Below, one piece after another: positions 10,921-23,563 of a DNA stretch of 64,000 bases. A program made the translations under genes and the position numbers. Positions within the stretch are counted from its first letter, which is position 1. Every line of letters begins with the position of its first letter. Origin of the DNA: Mikania micrantha (lineage: Eukaryota; Streptophyta; Magnoliopsida; Asterales; Asteraceae). The stretch covers positions 53,917,001 through 53,981,000 of the forward strand of contig CM018688.1 of NCBI GenBank assembly GCA_009363875.1, given 5' to 3'. A model generated the notes under the pieces. That model ran no database searches. It saw only the letters and a program-made list of their open reading frames with translations, and had not been told where the DNA came from.

Positions 10921-11727
10921 TTTGGAAGCTATGGGGGGGAAATGTTGAACTTAAACTTTTGAACTAAGATCAAGGGTAAACAAAAGAATTCAAAGATATG
11001 TACATCCATGCATGCATGAAAGTTTTAAGAACCACCACCTCTTTTTAATAACATAAGTTTTAGATTATGAAATTATACATAACGGGGGCATTTTATGAGG
11101 ATAACTTAAATATAACTTTCTTAAACTTAAATTAAATGGTAATAAATCATATTATGGTGGCCAACTCAATTAATCATGCATGTATGTATAGTTATGTATA
11201 TGATTAGGGTTATCCCCTTTAAATATACATATTTGTGATGGTACATATGAGATCTCATGAGTTGTTTATTATCATTTGATAAAGGAAAAAACTAGCAAGA
11301 TCAAAATACATCGGAATGCCGATCAACTATAAAATCTTGAGTATTTTATTTTAACTTAGATAAAATAAACCAAGTTAAGGAAACACTTAATGGCTTAAAG
11401 TAAAACACTTATAGACATTAAATGGTAATATAACGTATATACTTATGAATATGAAATACGCGATAATTACAGATTTGTGAAGTGTTTCTGATTTCATATA
11501 CGCGAGCGTGCATTCTACGAAAACATTGATTCTAAGGACTCAGGTGAGTTCTCATAACCTCCTTTTAAAGCCATTTTGTTTTTAAACTCGGAGGTGGAAC
11601 ATGTATACCAATTTAAATATTATTTTGATAACACATGGGTGACACCTGGATTATCAATATGATATTCATATTAATGGATTATTATTGACTATGGATTGAG
11701 ATGGATTATTACTTATCCGTGAGTCAT

Positions 11728-11940
11728 TGGTGTTTGAGTTGACTTAGGTCCTCCGCAATGATTGAGTTACTGTTGGTGAGTCGACTAACGTCCTCCTCAG
11801 TGATTCCACTGTTGGTTGAGTTGACTACGGTCCTCCGCAGTGCACGAAGACACTTATAGGAATATTGTTGGTTGAGTTGACTGGGGTCCTCCGCGATGAT
11901 TCCGCCGTTGATTGAGTTGACTAAGGTCCTCCGCGGTAAC
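11728..11940 (+). repeat. Tandem repeat with GGTCCTCCGC core
   Basis: Five degenerate copies of a roughly 45-60-bp unit containing GAGTTGACTNNGGTCCTCCGC lie in the 3' half of LTR A. LTR E has a different short repeat at the matching place (about 39,860-40,030, GACTTCGGTTAATTG-like). Confidence 0.7.
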
Positions 11941-12545
11941 TTATATTGATATGATTATGATGATTTATGCTTATTGAATTGATGTGATTGGTTGAACATA
12001 TGTGAATAATTATTTGTGATTATTGTGTATGTGATTACTTGATTGTTTGGATGTTGTGTTTGTTGGATTTTGGCAGAGTTGGATTATTTCGCAGGTGCAC
12101 ATGTGGATTTTTTTCGGGGAAATTATAAACTTTTATAAACCCATTTATAAACTTTCATAAACATTTTATAAACGTTTTTGATACATAAAAACTTATGATT
12201 TCTCACCAACTACTTTGTAGTTGACACTTGATTTTCTACATGTTTCAGGAAACGAGGAGAAGTAAGTATGGCAAGATAGCTCTACACCTTTTGGGGACAT
12301 CATCACTTAGGTTCTTGGACTTAGCTAAAATAACTGAAATTCTGAAGACTAGAATTTAGTTAGTTAGCTAAATCTTTTGTGTATTTGATGTAACTAGCTC
12401 ATGATGAACATGATTTTGATGTAATAAATTTGGTTGATTAATTGATATGTGATGATTTAATTAGATTCCCACGAGCTTATGAACAATCTACACATCCCTC
12501 GTGGCATCCCGATGTTTCCGCCATCGGTCGGGGTGTTACATCCAT

Positions 12546-13039
12546 GATTAAATTCAATATCTCTTACACAAACTTATGCATAAATGAAAATGTCCTGTGG
12601 ATTGAATTTTCATCTTAGTTATTACGCGTTACAAATATTAGAATATCAGGGTGTCACTAAGGATTGAACCCTTGCTATCTATTTAAATACATGTAGGTAA
12701 CATACACATAAGTTTACAAATTCAAATTTCACTTGACACAATGTTTTACTAGCTTGTGTCCTAATCCTTCGAAGAATATATCAAAGCTCAAGTCCAAAGC
12801 TTCTTGAAGCAGCTAAAACTTCATATTCTTATAGGTAGCCCATTACTCTTGCACATGCACTGCAATTTATCAATGAACTATTAATAAATTAAATTTCAAC
12901 TTTCTTTATCTTGCAGTCTGAACACATACCTTGGGATGATTATGCTAATGTGCTCCAATATCTTCATAACAAGCTTGCCACATTGAATTCAAGATCTAAC
13001 ATTGTATTAGATGTGAATTGGGTGTCTTGACATGAGATA
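12546..13039 (-). other. Copia 3' untranslated part
   Basis: This segment lies between the end of copia RNase H and the site of solo LTR A. It has no coding signal. It continues, after removal of LTR A, to the polypurine tract at 9,006-9,020. Confidence 0.6.
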
Positions 13040-14369
13040 TTAAATGGACTTTAAACACATCCCTATAGCTGATTTGTTCACGAGATCTCTTCCTAACCCT
13101 TTGTTTAGATGATCAGCTAGATTGAGCTCTGACCTTACAAATTCAACAGATATCATTCCATTTATGATTGGTTCTCTAATCATACCATGTCTGAAACCTA
13201 AGTGTCTAGACTTCCCATTGTACATGTGACCATATGCCTTAGCTAAGGTAGTTGCACTATCACACCTTATAGAGATTGGTGATATCGGTTTTGACCACAA
13301 TGGAATCTCAAAGATCAGATTTTTTAACCATTCAGCCTCTTTTACCAACTGTTGCTAAAGCTACAAACTCAGATTCCATAGTTGAGTTGGTAATGCAAGT
13401 TTGTTTCTTAGATGCCTAGGAAATAGCACAACCACCAAGTAAGAATACCCATCCACTTGTAGAATAATGATCTTCCATATTTGTTATCCAACTTGCATCA
13501 GAATATCCTTCTAAGACAGAAGGAGACCCTAAATAAAATAAATCATAGTTCATGGTTCCTTTCAAGTATTTAAATAGCCTATTCATTGCTTGCCAATTTT
13601 GTGTGTTTGGATTACTGGTAAACCTACTCAGTTTTCCCACAGCATAGGCTATGTCAGGCCTTGTGCTTATCATAGCATACATCAAGCATCCAATTGCTTT
13701 GGAATACTCCAACTGTGAAATAGAATTGCCTTAATTAGGCATTAGTCTGATATTAGGATCTATAGGGGTGCTAATAGGAGAACAATTAAAGTGATTGAAT
13801 TTCTTTAACACTTTCTCAATATAATGAGACTGAGTCATGGTTATACCATTGTTACTCCGTTTAGTCCTTATTCCAAGGATCAAATATGCCTCCCCCATAT
13901 CCTTCATATCAAAACTAGAAGATAACAACTTCTTTGTATTATCAATCTGATCTTGGTCCGTACCGAAGATCAACATATCATCTACACATAAACAAATAGT
14001 GACTCCTTTACCAGAAGGATCAAATCTACTGTAGACACATTTATTTGCTTGATTAGACGAAACCCATTAGATAAGATCACATCATCAAATTTTTGATGCC
14101 ATTGTTTAGGTGCTTGTTTCAAACCATACAATGATTTTATGAGTTTGCACACCTTGTTTTCTTGTCCAGATAATGCAAAAACCTCATGTTGTTTCATGTA
14201 TACCTCTTCATCCAATTCACCATTTAAGAATGCATTTTTTACATCCATTTGATGAATTAACAATTTATGAATTGAAACAAGAGCTATCAGAAGCCTTATA
14301 GTGGAAATCCTTGCAATTGGAGCATATGTATCAAGGAAATCAATGCCTTCCTTTTGTCTAAAGCCTTGG
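13040..14369 (-). pseudogene. Copia reverse transcriptase (C-terminal part) and RNase H
   Basis: This is the downstream half of copia pol. Segments in order: GFRQKEGIDFLDTYAPIARI; QMDVKNAFLNGELDEEVYM; KLIKSLYGLKQAPKQWHQKF; a frame change; the DDMLIFGTDQDQ motif after the catalytic YVDD position; SPISTPID; STRPDIAYAVGKLSRF; and the RNase H signature YSDASW, then TMESEFVALA. Stops or frame breaks occur near 13,980, 13,730, 13,415 and 13,350. The upstream half of the enzyme lies 17.6 kb away at 31,964 and above. The two join when element B and one TSD copy are removed. Confidence 0.9.
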
Positions 14370-14374
14370 ATAAC

Positions 14375-14408
14375 TGTCACACCCCGAGCCATGGCTCTGA
14401 TACCAATC
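14375..14408 (-). other. PBS and terminal LTR scrap of element B
   Basis: GGCTCTGATACCA at 14,393-14,405 is the complement of TGGTATCAGAGCC, the standard tRNA-iMet primer-binding site. It is followed on the minus strand by a few bases and then CTCGGGGTGTGACA, identical to the last 14 bases of the adjoining LTR. All of gag-pol and nearly all of the 3' LTR are missing, so a deletion joined sequence just after the PBS to the end of the second LTR. Confidence 0.8.
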
Positions 14409-15540
14409 TGTCACACCCCGAGCAGGCGGGGTTGGATCGGAGTCCCCGTCGAGCGGAAGGTTCCCGGGGCGCGATATCGTGAGTGATAATCAAAGTGATC
14501 AGATTGTTTACATGGCACATGATATAAATGAGAAATGCTAAATAGAATAGAATTACAAAGTTAAATTACATCCGTATCGTTCATAATTTAACAATGTAAA
14601 TCTATCATAAACATCATAAGGTAACTATCTTGTAACTACACAAGATATACAAAACAATTGTATAATGATGTTCCAAAAATATGCAGGTCCAAAAATACTA
14701 AGTCTTCTATCTGAAGTCCTAGTCCAAAAGCATAAGCTTCTTAATTGACCTGTTCGTCACCTGAGAAGTCATGCAAAAATAAAGTCAACACATGGTTGGT
14801 GAGTTCATATAGTTTAAAGTTTGAAAATGATTTGTAAACCTCAATCGGTAAAGACCTTAACCTCATTAACTCCACATATAATATCTGAATCGGTATGCTT
14901 ATATATAGGGCATATGTAGGGTCGAACTTACCGCTCGCCTAGCCAACATCCCACCACATACTAATCCGCATATGACACTGTTGTTAATGATAATTAAGCA
15001 TTTTTACCCCTATCATTAAACCCATAAGTTCTTCAGTTCTTTGTCCCTGTAATTACAATCCCTTGAAATCCCTATTGAATCCATAAGTTTATCATGCAAA
15101 TATGATCAACCACAGCAATTGTAGAACAATTATAAATGCTTAATTAAATAAATAATAAACATTCAACAAAATCTAAGTCCTAATGATTGGGCCTTGGTCG
15201 AACTCGAGTAGACTAGTCTGTCAATCAAGGTACTTAGTAGTTAGGGAATTCTGTAAATATCATCAAACATATGACCTACAATTCAAACGGTCTAGCTAGG
15301 ACTTCTTGAAATGTAGGATTTTTGTTTCGTACTTGATTTGTTTTGTTTCGTTGGCGTATGTTATCTTTGATATTTCCCAGACTTTCCCCTGAAAATGATT
15401 TATTGATTCGTCTGCTTCTGTTACAAGATGTACTTGATTCGTTGATCATGGAATACTAGATTCGTTGATCAAATGTACTCTTGATTCGTTGTTCGTCAAA
15501 CACTTGATTCGTTCAACATCGAATATTAGCTTTGCACAGG

Positions 15541-15735
15541 TAGTTTCGTTTGCTTCGTTGAACTCACACTTGCTTGTCAAAATAGTTTCGTTTGATCCGT
15601 TGAACTCACACACTTGTTTGTCAAAATAGTTTCGTTTGATTCGTTGAAATCCCACACTTGCTTTGTCAAAATAGTTTCGTTTGATTCGTTAAAATCTCAC
15701 ACTTGTTTCGTTAAAATAGTTTCGTTTGATTCGAT
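15541..15735 (-). repeat. 42-45-bp tandem repeat in LTR B
   Basis: Five units keyed on TAGTTTCGTTTGATTCGTT start at 15,541, 15,583, 15,627, 15,672 and 15,717. Less regular TTGATTCGTT copies continue to the left from about 15,330. Confidence 0.75.
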
Positions 15736-17089
15736 TATTCACTTAAATTATAAGTAAATAAACTTAGTAAAACCTGCATAAAATTTACCTAGACATGATC
15801 TAGGATAACAGTTCACATATGAAACATATGTTAAGTAAAAGCATTTAAGTAAACAATTTAAATAAAACAGTTTACGCATGCTTCTCAGCCCCGCGTTTTA
15901 AAACAAAATGTCAGAAAAAGGGCAATGAACTCACCTGTGTTGCTATGTAAATGTCCTATCACAGAACGCGCACTCCTGTTTGTAGACTAAATATCTTCAA
16001 TTCCTGAGTTGTTTTAAAGAGTTTGAATACTATAAGTACGTGTATTAGTTGTCGTATCTAAGGCTTGGTCTCGGTGTGTGTAACTAAGTGTCCTAGATAC
16101 TAGTGCACTTTTATGACTCAACAAATTTATCTTGTTCTATTACCCATTTGTACCCCAAATACCATGATTTGTTATAACAACTTACTTTTAAATTCTTACA
16201 AAATTCGGGCAAAGTTTCCTTTGTTTTTAGTTCGAATCCAGACAATTTATATTGTCCATTTTTCATCAATTTCCCCAAACCATTTGTCACACCCCCTGCG
16301 CCGCGTGCGGAATCCACGGCGCGGTGACGTATGATTAGTTGAATCATGCACAAGTATTGAATAAGAACAACCACAATGGATTACTAAGTTTCATAATGTT
16401 TAGACAGTTGTTTAATTACAGACAATCTATCTACCAAAAGAATGACAACTACAGATCCAAAATATAGTTTACAAAATAAGACTTCAAACAAGACAATTAA
16501 ACATTCAGGATTTTAGTGTGTTTCTAAATCCATCCTAGCATGTTTCTTCATCTTGTTCTATCTTAAACGGTCTCCTTAGTTGTCCTTAGAATGTCTTACA
16601 CCTGATTACCAGAAACACGTGAAAAGTAACTGTCAACTACACAAGTAGTTGGTGAGAGCAATAGGTTTAACAATTGTAAACATGAATTTGCATTGTAAGG
16701 CATATGTTTAAAGCAATAAATGAATTACATGGATGAGTTGTAACCCAAACTAACATCAAGTATGTACAAATGTGTCCAAACAGTCATCAGACCGTTTGCT
16801 AAAGAAGCCAACATATAATCAAGTCCCAAACTACGATTGGAGTTAGATAATGTATCAGCAGTATTGATAAACCATAATGAAACCAAACCTGCAGTTAGCT
16901 TATAAAACAAATTTAAAAGCTAACTCCATTTTGGTATGAACCAGTGTGTCCGCTTTCCCTTGTTGTGATCACCCAGTACTAACGATAATGAATATGAAAC
17001 TTGATGTGTTTATAAGTTTGTTCACAACAGTGGACATCATGCTTTTGAACTTTGCTTTAAAACCAATGATTTAATGCCTTATTTGATAA

Positions 17090-17245
17090 CATGATTTGAA
17101 AACCTTGTTTGAATACCATGAAATGAATCCTTTGTTTGAACACCATGAAATGAATCCCTTGTTTGAATACCATGAAATGATTCCTTTGTTTTAAACACCA
17201 TGAAATGAATCCCTTGTTTGAATACCATGAAATGAATCCTTTCTT
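17090..17245 (-). repeat. 27-29-bp tandem repeat in the LTR of C
   Basis: ACCATGAAATGAATCC recurs at 17,114, 17,141, 17,168, 17,197 and 17,224 (one copy has a substitution), separated by TTTGTTTGAA-like spacers. The same array is at about 27,006-27,160 in the 5' LTR. Confidence 0.85.
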
Positions 17246-18069
17246 TTGAAACCCTTGATTTAGTACATAGGACAGTGTCCTTGTATAGTAACAAGGTTTA
17301 TAAAAGATTATTTTCGAAACACGAGTTTATAGTAAAAGAGTTTATGAGTCACATTATTTAAAAGTGTGTCATTTATAAAACCATTAGAGTAAAACTGTTA
17401 TAAAACAGTTCAAGGAAACTTTATAAAACCTCTTTAATAGAAAGTGTTTAACAGTTGATAAAATCCTTTGAAATGGTTGAATAACCTGCTGAATTTGTAC
17501 CATGAACCTGTAATGTTTGTAGAATGACATACATCTTGTATAATGAAAAACAAATGTAAATAATGTATTTGATCACGTGTTCCACCCCAAAACAGTTGAA
17601 AAACAGTAAAAGAGGGGCTAATGTTCTCACCTGTCTGCAGTAGACTCTGAACTATAACAAATAGAAAGTAGCAAACAGGACTTCTAACTGGTTCCTATAT
17701 CATTGTAATCATACATAAGATATAAGATTTATAATTGTATAGACCTTGATTCATTGATTGACTTGCGTTAACTTGAACTTGATTAACTTTTGAATAACTT
17801 GTTCTCATGTTTAGAAAAGTTGTGCGAATTTAATATCATGATTTGAGTCACTCGATTGGTAATTGATTCATGAAAACGAAGTGTCACATCCTTTTATGCA
17901 CAATTTGTATGCATAAAATGACAAGTGTTGATGATGTTTGATGACCATTGTTTATCATGTAACTTAAAGAAATGTTCCAATTGTTTTAAGTCTTTGGAAT
18001 TATGAATTTATCTCCTAATTATGTTAAGTTGTAAACTTAACCTTTTTAAGATCAATTCTCAAATACTTT

Positions 18070-18420
18070 AAGTCGTGGGCCACACATTGGGCCTTAAGCC
18101 CCTGAAACCATGGTGGGCTTAATCAAAGTCCTTGGCCCTTATTAAATTAACAATGGCCCAATTAAGTGTGGTGTTGGGCCCTAATGGTTCAAGCGAATGA
18201 TTTGGGCCAAGTGTGGTCTACTTGGACCAATTAGTCTATGTGGAACTCAATGTGGGTTCACTATTGGGCCGAGAATCCTAGTGGGCTTGATCGAATCATA
18301 TGGGCCAATTCAAATTCAAGTTGGGCTAGGTCTAATGCGAACCGCACATGGGCCGGACACAAGAACTAAAACGAGACCTTGGGCCCATCTATTGGACTAA
18401 AATAAAAGTGAATTTGGGCC
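18070..18420. promoter_or_regulatory. Cluster of TGGGCC / GGCCCA motifs in the LTR of C
   Basis: About a dozen TGGGCC or GGCCCA sites fall within 350 bases, repeated in the 5' LTR at about 27,985-28,335. TGGGCC/GGCCCA is the plant site II motif recognised by TCP transcription factors in promoters of dividing-cell genes. Whether the cluster acts this way here is inference. Confidence 0.5.
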
Positions 18421-18479
18421 AAGGTAATAGAAGGAAATTCATGTTGTATTTCGGTTGAACAGCATTGGCAGCGAACCCA

Positions 18480-18960
18480 TAGGTTCTCCATGCATGGCCC
18501 AACATGGTTCGTCTCCTAATATGGAGGGTTCGGCTGACTTGAGTGGCATCTAGGTTCGCTAGCATTAGATGGTTCGTTGGCCATTGTAATGGTTCGCCAC
18601 ATGGAAGCTTCGGCTGGGTTCGATGGACTGAAAGGTTCGGTGCTCAACAAGGGTTCGGCCGATGCAAGAAGGTTCGTGAATAGGGAGGGTTCGTTTCCAA
18701 TGCAGAAGGTTCGACATCCTAGTAGGGTTCGGCCATGGGTATTCGCTCACACAGGTTCGCTGCATGCAATGGTTCGGCTACATCCCGATGGTTCGCGGCA
18801 AAAAGAAGGTTCGTCGTATGCATGGAGGCTTGGTGCAAGTTCGTGGGGTCCCCTAAAGGTTCGGCTGATGATCAACGACCCATGCAGGTTCGTGGAGCTC
18901 CATAAGGTTCGGCTCGAGTAGATGAGGGTTCGGCTATACCTGCAACCAAACGAACCTGTA
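18480..18960 (-). repeat. GGTTCG array in the 3' LTR of C
   Basis: GGTTCG, often GGTTCGGC or GGTTCGTG, occurs more than twenty times with irregular 10-30-base spacing. The matching array in the 5' LTR is at about 28,395-28,880. The 114-codon open frame across it (18,577-18,921, also 28,493-28,837) is a by-product of the repeat. Confidence 0.85.
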
Positions 18961-20028
18961 GGTTTGCATCTTCCTCATCAGATCTAACCTCCTGTTTAGG
19001 GTTTCCCATGGTATTGCTGCATGTGTACGAGTTCTCGTGAGGGTTAAGGTTCGACTGAAACGACTTAACACCGGTTGCACCTATGTTCGAACAAAACCCA
19101 ACCGAAAACCCTATTTTCATAATTATTCTAGCATCAATACCTCGTTTATGGCCGGATAAAAGCTCAGATCAGTTGTGCTTCTGTGTAGGGAATGTCGAGA
19201 GCTTCGCGTGGACACCAAGAACGCCCAAATCCGTGGAGAAACGAAGGAGATACGCGCGTTTGATGCTCGGTTTTCTAGAGAGAGGTTGGAGAACGAATTT
19301 GGTAGAGAGAGAAAGGGTTTGGCTGCATTTAATGAAGGAAATAGCCTTCTTCAAGGCTTTTATAGTCCGAGGGGTATTCGAGTTCGTTCCGGTTGCTCGG
19401 TTTGCGTTTTCGTCGCGGTTCCGGAACTTTTACGCGATTTTAAAAATAAAAGGATTATTATTCTCATCATTTTGATGAGTTTCAAAATTGTAAAAATGTA
19501 AAATAATATATTTTACTCTTCGTGTGTTGACAGATCGTTAAACAGATACAATTACGTGTATACCCGCAATCGCGTACGTTTTCCGATCGTATTAATTATT
19601 TATAATCGTTTAATCATAATTATAAGTTCAACATTCGTATCATTATGGATCGTCACCCATAACTGTACTCAATCTCGCTTACGTATTACGATTTTTGTTT
19701 AATTAATTGATTGTCATAATATTCGTCTAAACACTACGCACTAACACTATCCCATTACACCGAACGCAGTATATGTATAGGGCATACCCCAGAGTCCAGC
19801 TACCTGCCTTATCTGACGCCGTCCCACCACTGTTTCGATATAATATGATACTGTTCTTGCCTAGCGAAATCGACTGTAAATAAATAATACATACTTGTTC
19901 CTAAATAATCAAGATCCTAACACACAAGCACATTATGAACACATGAATCACATTGACTGATTTGATATGAATACACATTTGTTCTAACACTGTTTACGGC
20001 TACCATGACTAAATGTACAAATGTTACA

Positions 20029-20040
20029 GTCTCCCCTAGT
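20029..20040 (-). other. Polypurine tract of gypsy C
   Basis: The minus strand reads AGGGGAGAC immediately before the 3' LTR start TGTAACA, the expected plus-strand priming site. Confidence 0.7.
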
Positions 20041-20061
20041 TAAGGGAATTTCGTCCCGAAA

Positions 20062-23000
20062 TTAACTAGCCGAAGGTACTGTAAAAAGATGAGGGTACTT
20101 AAGCTTCATCTGGTCTTCACGTTCCCAGGTGAACTCAGCACCACGTTTGCCCTCCCATCATACCTTTACGATCGGGATACGGCTGCGTTTAAGTTTCTTG
20201 AGCCCATGATCCATGATTTCAACCGGACGCTCTATGAATTGCATGTTGTTTTGAATCTGAATGTCTTCCAGTGGAATCTGAACATCATGATCTGCGAAGC
20301 ATTTCTTAAGATTTGATACATGAAAAGTATCATGAACATTGCTTAGCTCCACTGGAAGTTGGAGTTTGTAGGCTACGGGACCAATCTGTTCCAGGATCTC
20401 AAAAGGTCCAACGTACTTTGGTGCAAGTTTCCCTTTCTTCCCGAATCGGACAACGCCTTTCCAGGGAGAAACTTTGAGTAAGACTCGGTCACCGACTTGA
20501 AATTCAAGCAGTTTCCGACGTCGATCAGCATAACTCTTCTGCCGATCTCGTGCGGCCTTAAGTCTTGATTGAATGATTGTGATTTTGTCTGATGTTTCCT
20601 GAATGAGTTCTGGTCCTACGACCTGTAAGTCACCAACCTCGGTCCAACAGACCGGTGATCGGCACATCCTACCATATAAAGCTTCGAATGGTGCACATTG
20701 AATGCTTGTATGGTAGCTGTTGTTGTATGAAAACTCTATGAGTGGAAGATGAGTATCCCAACTCCCACCGAAGTCAATCACACAAGAACGAAGCATGTCT
20801 TCAAGTGTTTGGATAGTCCTTTCACTTTGACCGTCGGTTTAGGGATGATACGCCGTGCTAAGATTAACACGGGTTCCCAAAGCCTTTTGTAATGATTGCC
20901 AAAAGCGAGAAGTGAAACGACTATCACGATCAGAAATGATTGATGTTGGAGTACCATGACGCGCAATGATCTTGTTGATGTACACTGTGGATAACTTCTC
21001 CATTTCGTAATCCTCTCGGATCGGGAGAAAATGAGCAGATTTGGTGAGTCGATCAACGATCACCCAAATCGAATCGTAACCTCGGGGAGTTCTCGGCAAC
21101 TTGGTTATGAAATCCATGGAAATTTGTTCCCATTTCCATTGAGGAATTTCAGGTTGCTGCAGAAGTCCCGAAGGCTTTTGATGTTCTGCTTTGACTTTGG
21201 AACATGTAAGACATTTCCCCACGTACAGTGCTATGTCTTTCTTCATTCCTGGCCACCAGTAAGATGCCCGCAAGTCTTGGTACATCTTATCTGCTCCAGG
21301 ATGAACTGAGTATCGCGACTTATGAGCCTCATCACAGATGAGTGTGCGCAATTCTTCTGACTTTGGAATCCAGATGCGGCCGTTGAGATATAACACCCCG
21401 TCAGATCGAGGTTCCAGTTTCTTCTCAATTCCGCAGTCTAAGTCTGCCTTAAGCTGATTGTCTGTTACTACTTGTTGTGCAATACGAATCAGATCCTTCA
21501 AGTTTGGTTGTGTGTTGATCTCCATGGCTCTTACACGAATTGGTTTGACTAGTTCCTTACGACTAAGAGCATCCGCCACCACATTGGCTTTACCCGGATG
21601 GTAACGAATCTCACAGTCATAATCAGTTAGAAGCTCAACCCAACGTCGTTGTCTCATGTTGAGTTGTTTCTGATTAAGGATGTGTTGCAGGCTCTTGTGG
21701 TCTGTATAGATGACACATTTAGTACCATAAAGGTAGTGCCTCCAAATCTTCAATGCAAAGACCACAGCCCCTAACTCAAGATCATGAGTAGTGTAATTCT
21801 TCTCATGCACCTTAAGCTGTCTTGAAGCATATGCAATCACCTTGTCCCGCTACATCAGTACACAACCGAGTCCAAGGTTTGAAGCATCGTAGTAGACAAT
21901 GAAATCATCACTGCCTTCTGGAAGACTAAGGATAGGGGAGTTGCATAACTTCTGTTTAAGAAGTTGAAATGCATCCTCTTGTTTCTGTCCCCATATAAAC
22001 TCTTGACTTTTCTGAGTCAAAGTAGTAAGTGGCAAGGCTATCTTTGAAAGGTTTGCGATGAATCTTCTATAATAGCCCGCCAAACCCAGAAATGAACGAA
22101 TCTCTGTTGGAGTAGATGGGGTAGTCCAGTTCTTAATCGCCTCAATCTTTGCTGGATCTACATGTATCCCATCCTTGTTTATGACATGTCCTAAGAAGTG
22201 AACTTCTTTTAGCCAAAATTCACATTTTGAGAATTTAGCATAAAGTTGTTCCTCTCTTAGTAATTCTAAGACTTTCTTCAAATGATCTTCATGCTCTTGT
22301 CTTTGAATAGATCAGTATATCGTCAATAAAGACGATAACAAACTGATCTAAGTAAGGTCTGCAGACTCGATTCATCAAGTCCATGGACACTGCAGGTGCA
22401 TTGGTCAACCCAAATGGCATAACCACAAACTCGTAGTGTCCATATCGAGTCCTAAATGCAGTCTTTGGTATATCCTCATCATTTACTCGCAACTGATGAT
22501 ACCCGGATCATAAATCAATCTTAGAGAAGCTAGTTGCTCCCTGTAATTGATCAAATAGATCATCGATCCTGGGCAGAGGATATCTATTCTTAATTGTCAA
22601 CTTGTTTAGCTCACGATAGTCGATGCACATACGAAATGAACCGTCTTTCTTCTTGACAAAGAGAACCGGAGCTCCCCATGGAGAGAAACCCGGTCTTATG
22701 AAACCTTTGTCTAAAAGTTCTTGAAGCTGACTAGACAGTTCTTGCATCTCAGACGGTGCTAATCGATATGGTGACTTCGCCACTGGGTTTGCTCCAGGGA
22801 CGAGATCGATTCTAAACTCCACTTGCCTGATCGGTGGTAGTCCAGGCAAGTCTTCTGGGAATACGTCCGGATAATCTCTGATGACCGGAACGTCTCCAAC
22901 TGCTTTCTTCTCAGGCTTATTCTCTACCACGTGTGCCAGGAATGCAAAGTATTTCTTCTTCATGTACTTCCTAGCCTTGATGCACGACACCATCTTCAAT

Positions 23001-23563
23001 CCGCGGCAGGGTTTCTCGCCGTAGACTTGCATCATTTCTCCGGTCGGTAGAGGAATTCGAATAAGTTTCTCCGAACATACGATTTCGGCACGGTTTTTGG
23101 ATAACCAATCCATTCCTACTACGACTTCGAAGCTTCCGAGAGTCATAGGAATAAGATCGATGAGGAAAAGATGGTCGTTTAATCTTAATTCACAACCATG
23201 TATTATAGAATCCACAAGTATGGTCTTACCATCAGCTACTTCTACGGTATAGGGAGCAGTAAGCATAGATGGTTGTATGTTAAACAAAGAAACAGTATGA
23301 GCAGAGATAAAGCTTTTATCGGCACCAGTATCAAATATGATAGAAACGTAATGACCATTAAGGAGAAATGTACCCGTGACAACTGCTGGCTCCTCGCGTG
23401 CTTCGGCAGCTCCGATAACAAAGGCACGAGCAGTAGCAGTGTTGTTGTTGAGTTTTGGACACTAGTTTCTGAAGTGTCCTTCTGCCCCACAATTGTAACA
23501 GACCCTTCCACCAGTAGCAGTAGGAGTTGTGGTAGCAGTTGTTGTAGCAGCAAGATGAGCAGA
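20062..23563 (-). pseudogene. Gypsy C pol: protease, RT, RNase H, integrase, chromodomain
   Basis: The domains run in order. A zinc knuckle CYNCGAEGHFRN is cut by TAG at 23,462-23,464. Protease has FDTGADKSF near 23,325. Reverse transcriptase starts around YRELNKLTIKNRYPLPRIDD and has FIDDILIYS near 22,320. RNase H has YYDASNLGLGCVL. Integrase has an H-H-C-C finger (HKSRYSVHPG...CLTCSK), then MDFITKLP and ISDRDSRF. The C-terminal segment GPFEILEQIGPVAYKLQLP leads to a chromodomain-like tail, GAEFTWEREDQMKLKYPHLF, and a final TAA at 20,062-20,064. Breaks: TGA 22,508-22,510, a frameshift near 22,290, TAG 21,850-21,852, TAA 20,839-20,841 and TGA 20,158-20,160. Gag and pol share one frame down to the frameshift. 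The chromodomain would direct integration to marked chromatin. Confidence 0.92.

Larger units (their letters stand above)
9034..12540 (+). mobile_element. Solo LTR A (gypsy type), 3,507 bp
   Basis: It begins TGTAACATCACTG and ends CGGGGTGTTACA, with 5-bp duplications TCCAT at 9,029-9,033 and 12,541-12,545. No internal domain is present, so it is the product of recombination between two LTRs. It closely resembles solo LTR E at 37,017-40,669 in ends, order of internal motifs and length. It carries the GGGCATA-type module near 9,334-9,432, a CGAACC array, and the donor/hairpin/acceptor set near 11,545, 12,207 and 12,248. The ORFs inside come from stop-free repeats and are not genes. Confidence 0.88.
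16285..20028 (-). repeat. 3' LTR of gypsy C
   Basis: On the minus strand it reads TGTAACATTTGTAC... to ...GGGGGTGTGACA. It contains the GGGCATA module at about 19,740-19,860, a GGTTCG array at 18,480-18,960, a TGGGCC cluster at 18,070-18,420, a 27-29-bp repeat at 17,090-17,245, a donor-like CAGGTGAG (complement at 17,626-17,633) and a hairpin at 16,634-16,651. Confidence 0.92.

Noticed and set aside
18577..18921. 114-codon open frame, repeated at 28,493-28,837 in the other LTR
   Set aside because: It lies inside the GGTTCG array, is Gly/Val/Arg-rich in step with the hexamer, and has no family resemblance. Conservation between the two LTRs follows from their recent common origin.
19083..19501. 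Overlapping frames of 108-130 codons in the LTR of C
   Set aside because: No domain is visible, and the 5' LTR copy shortens the longer frame to 69 codons by a stop.
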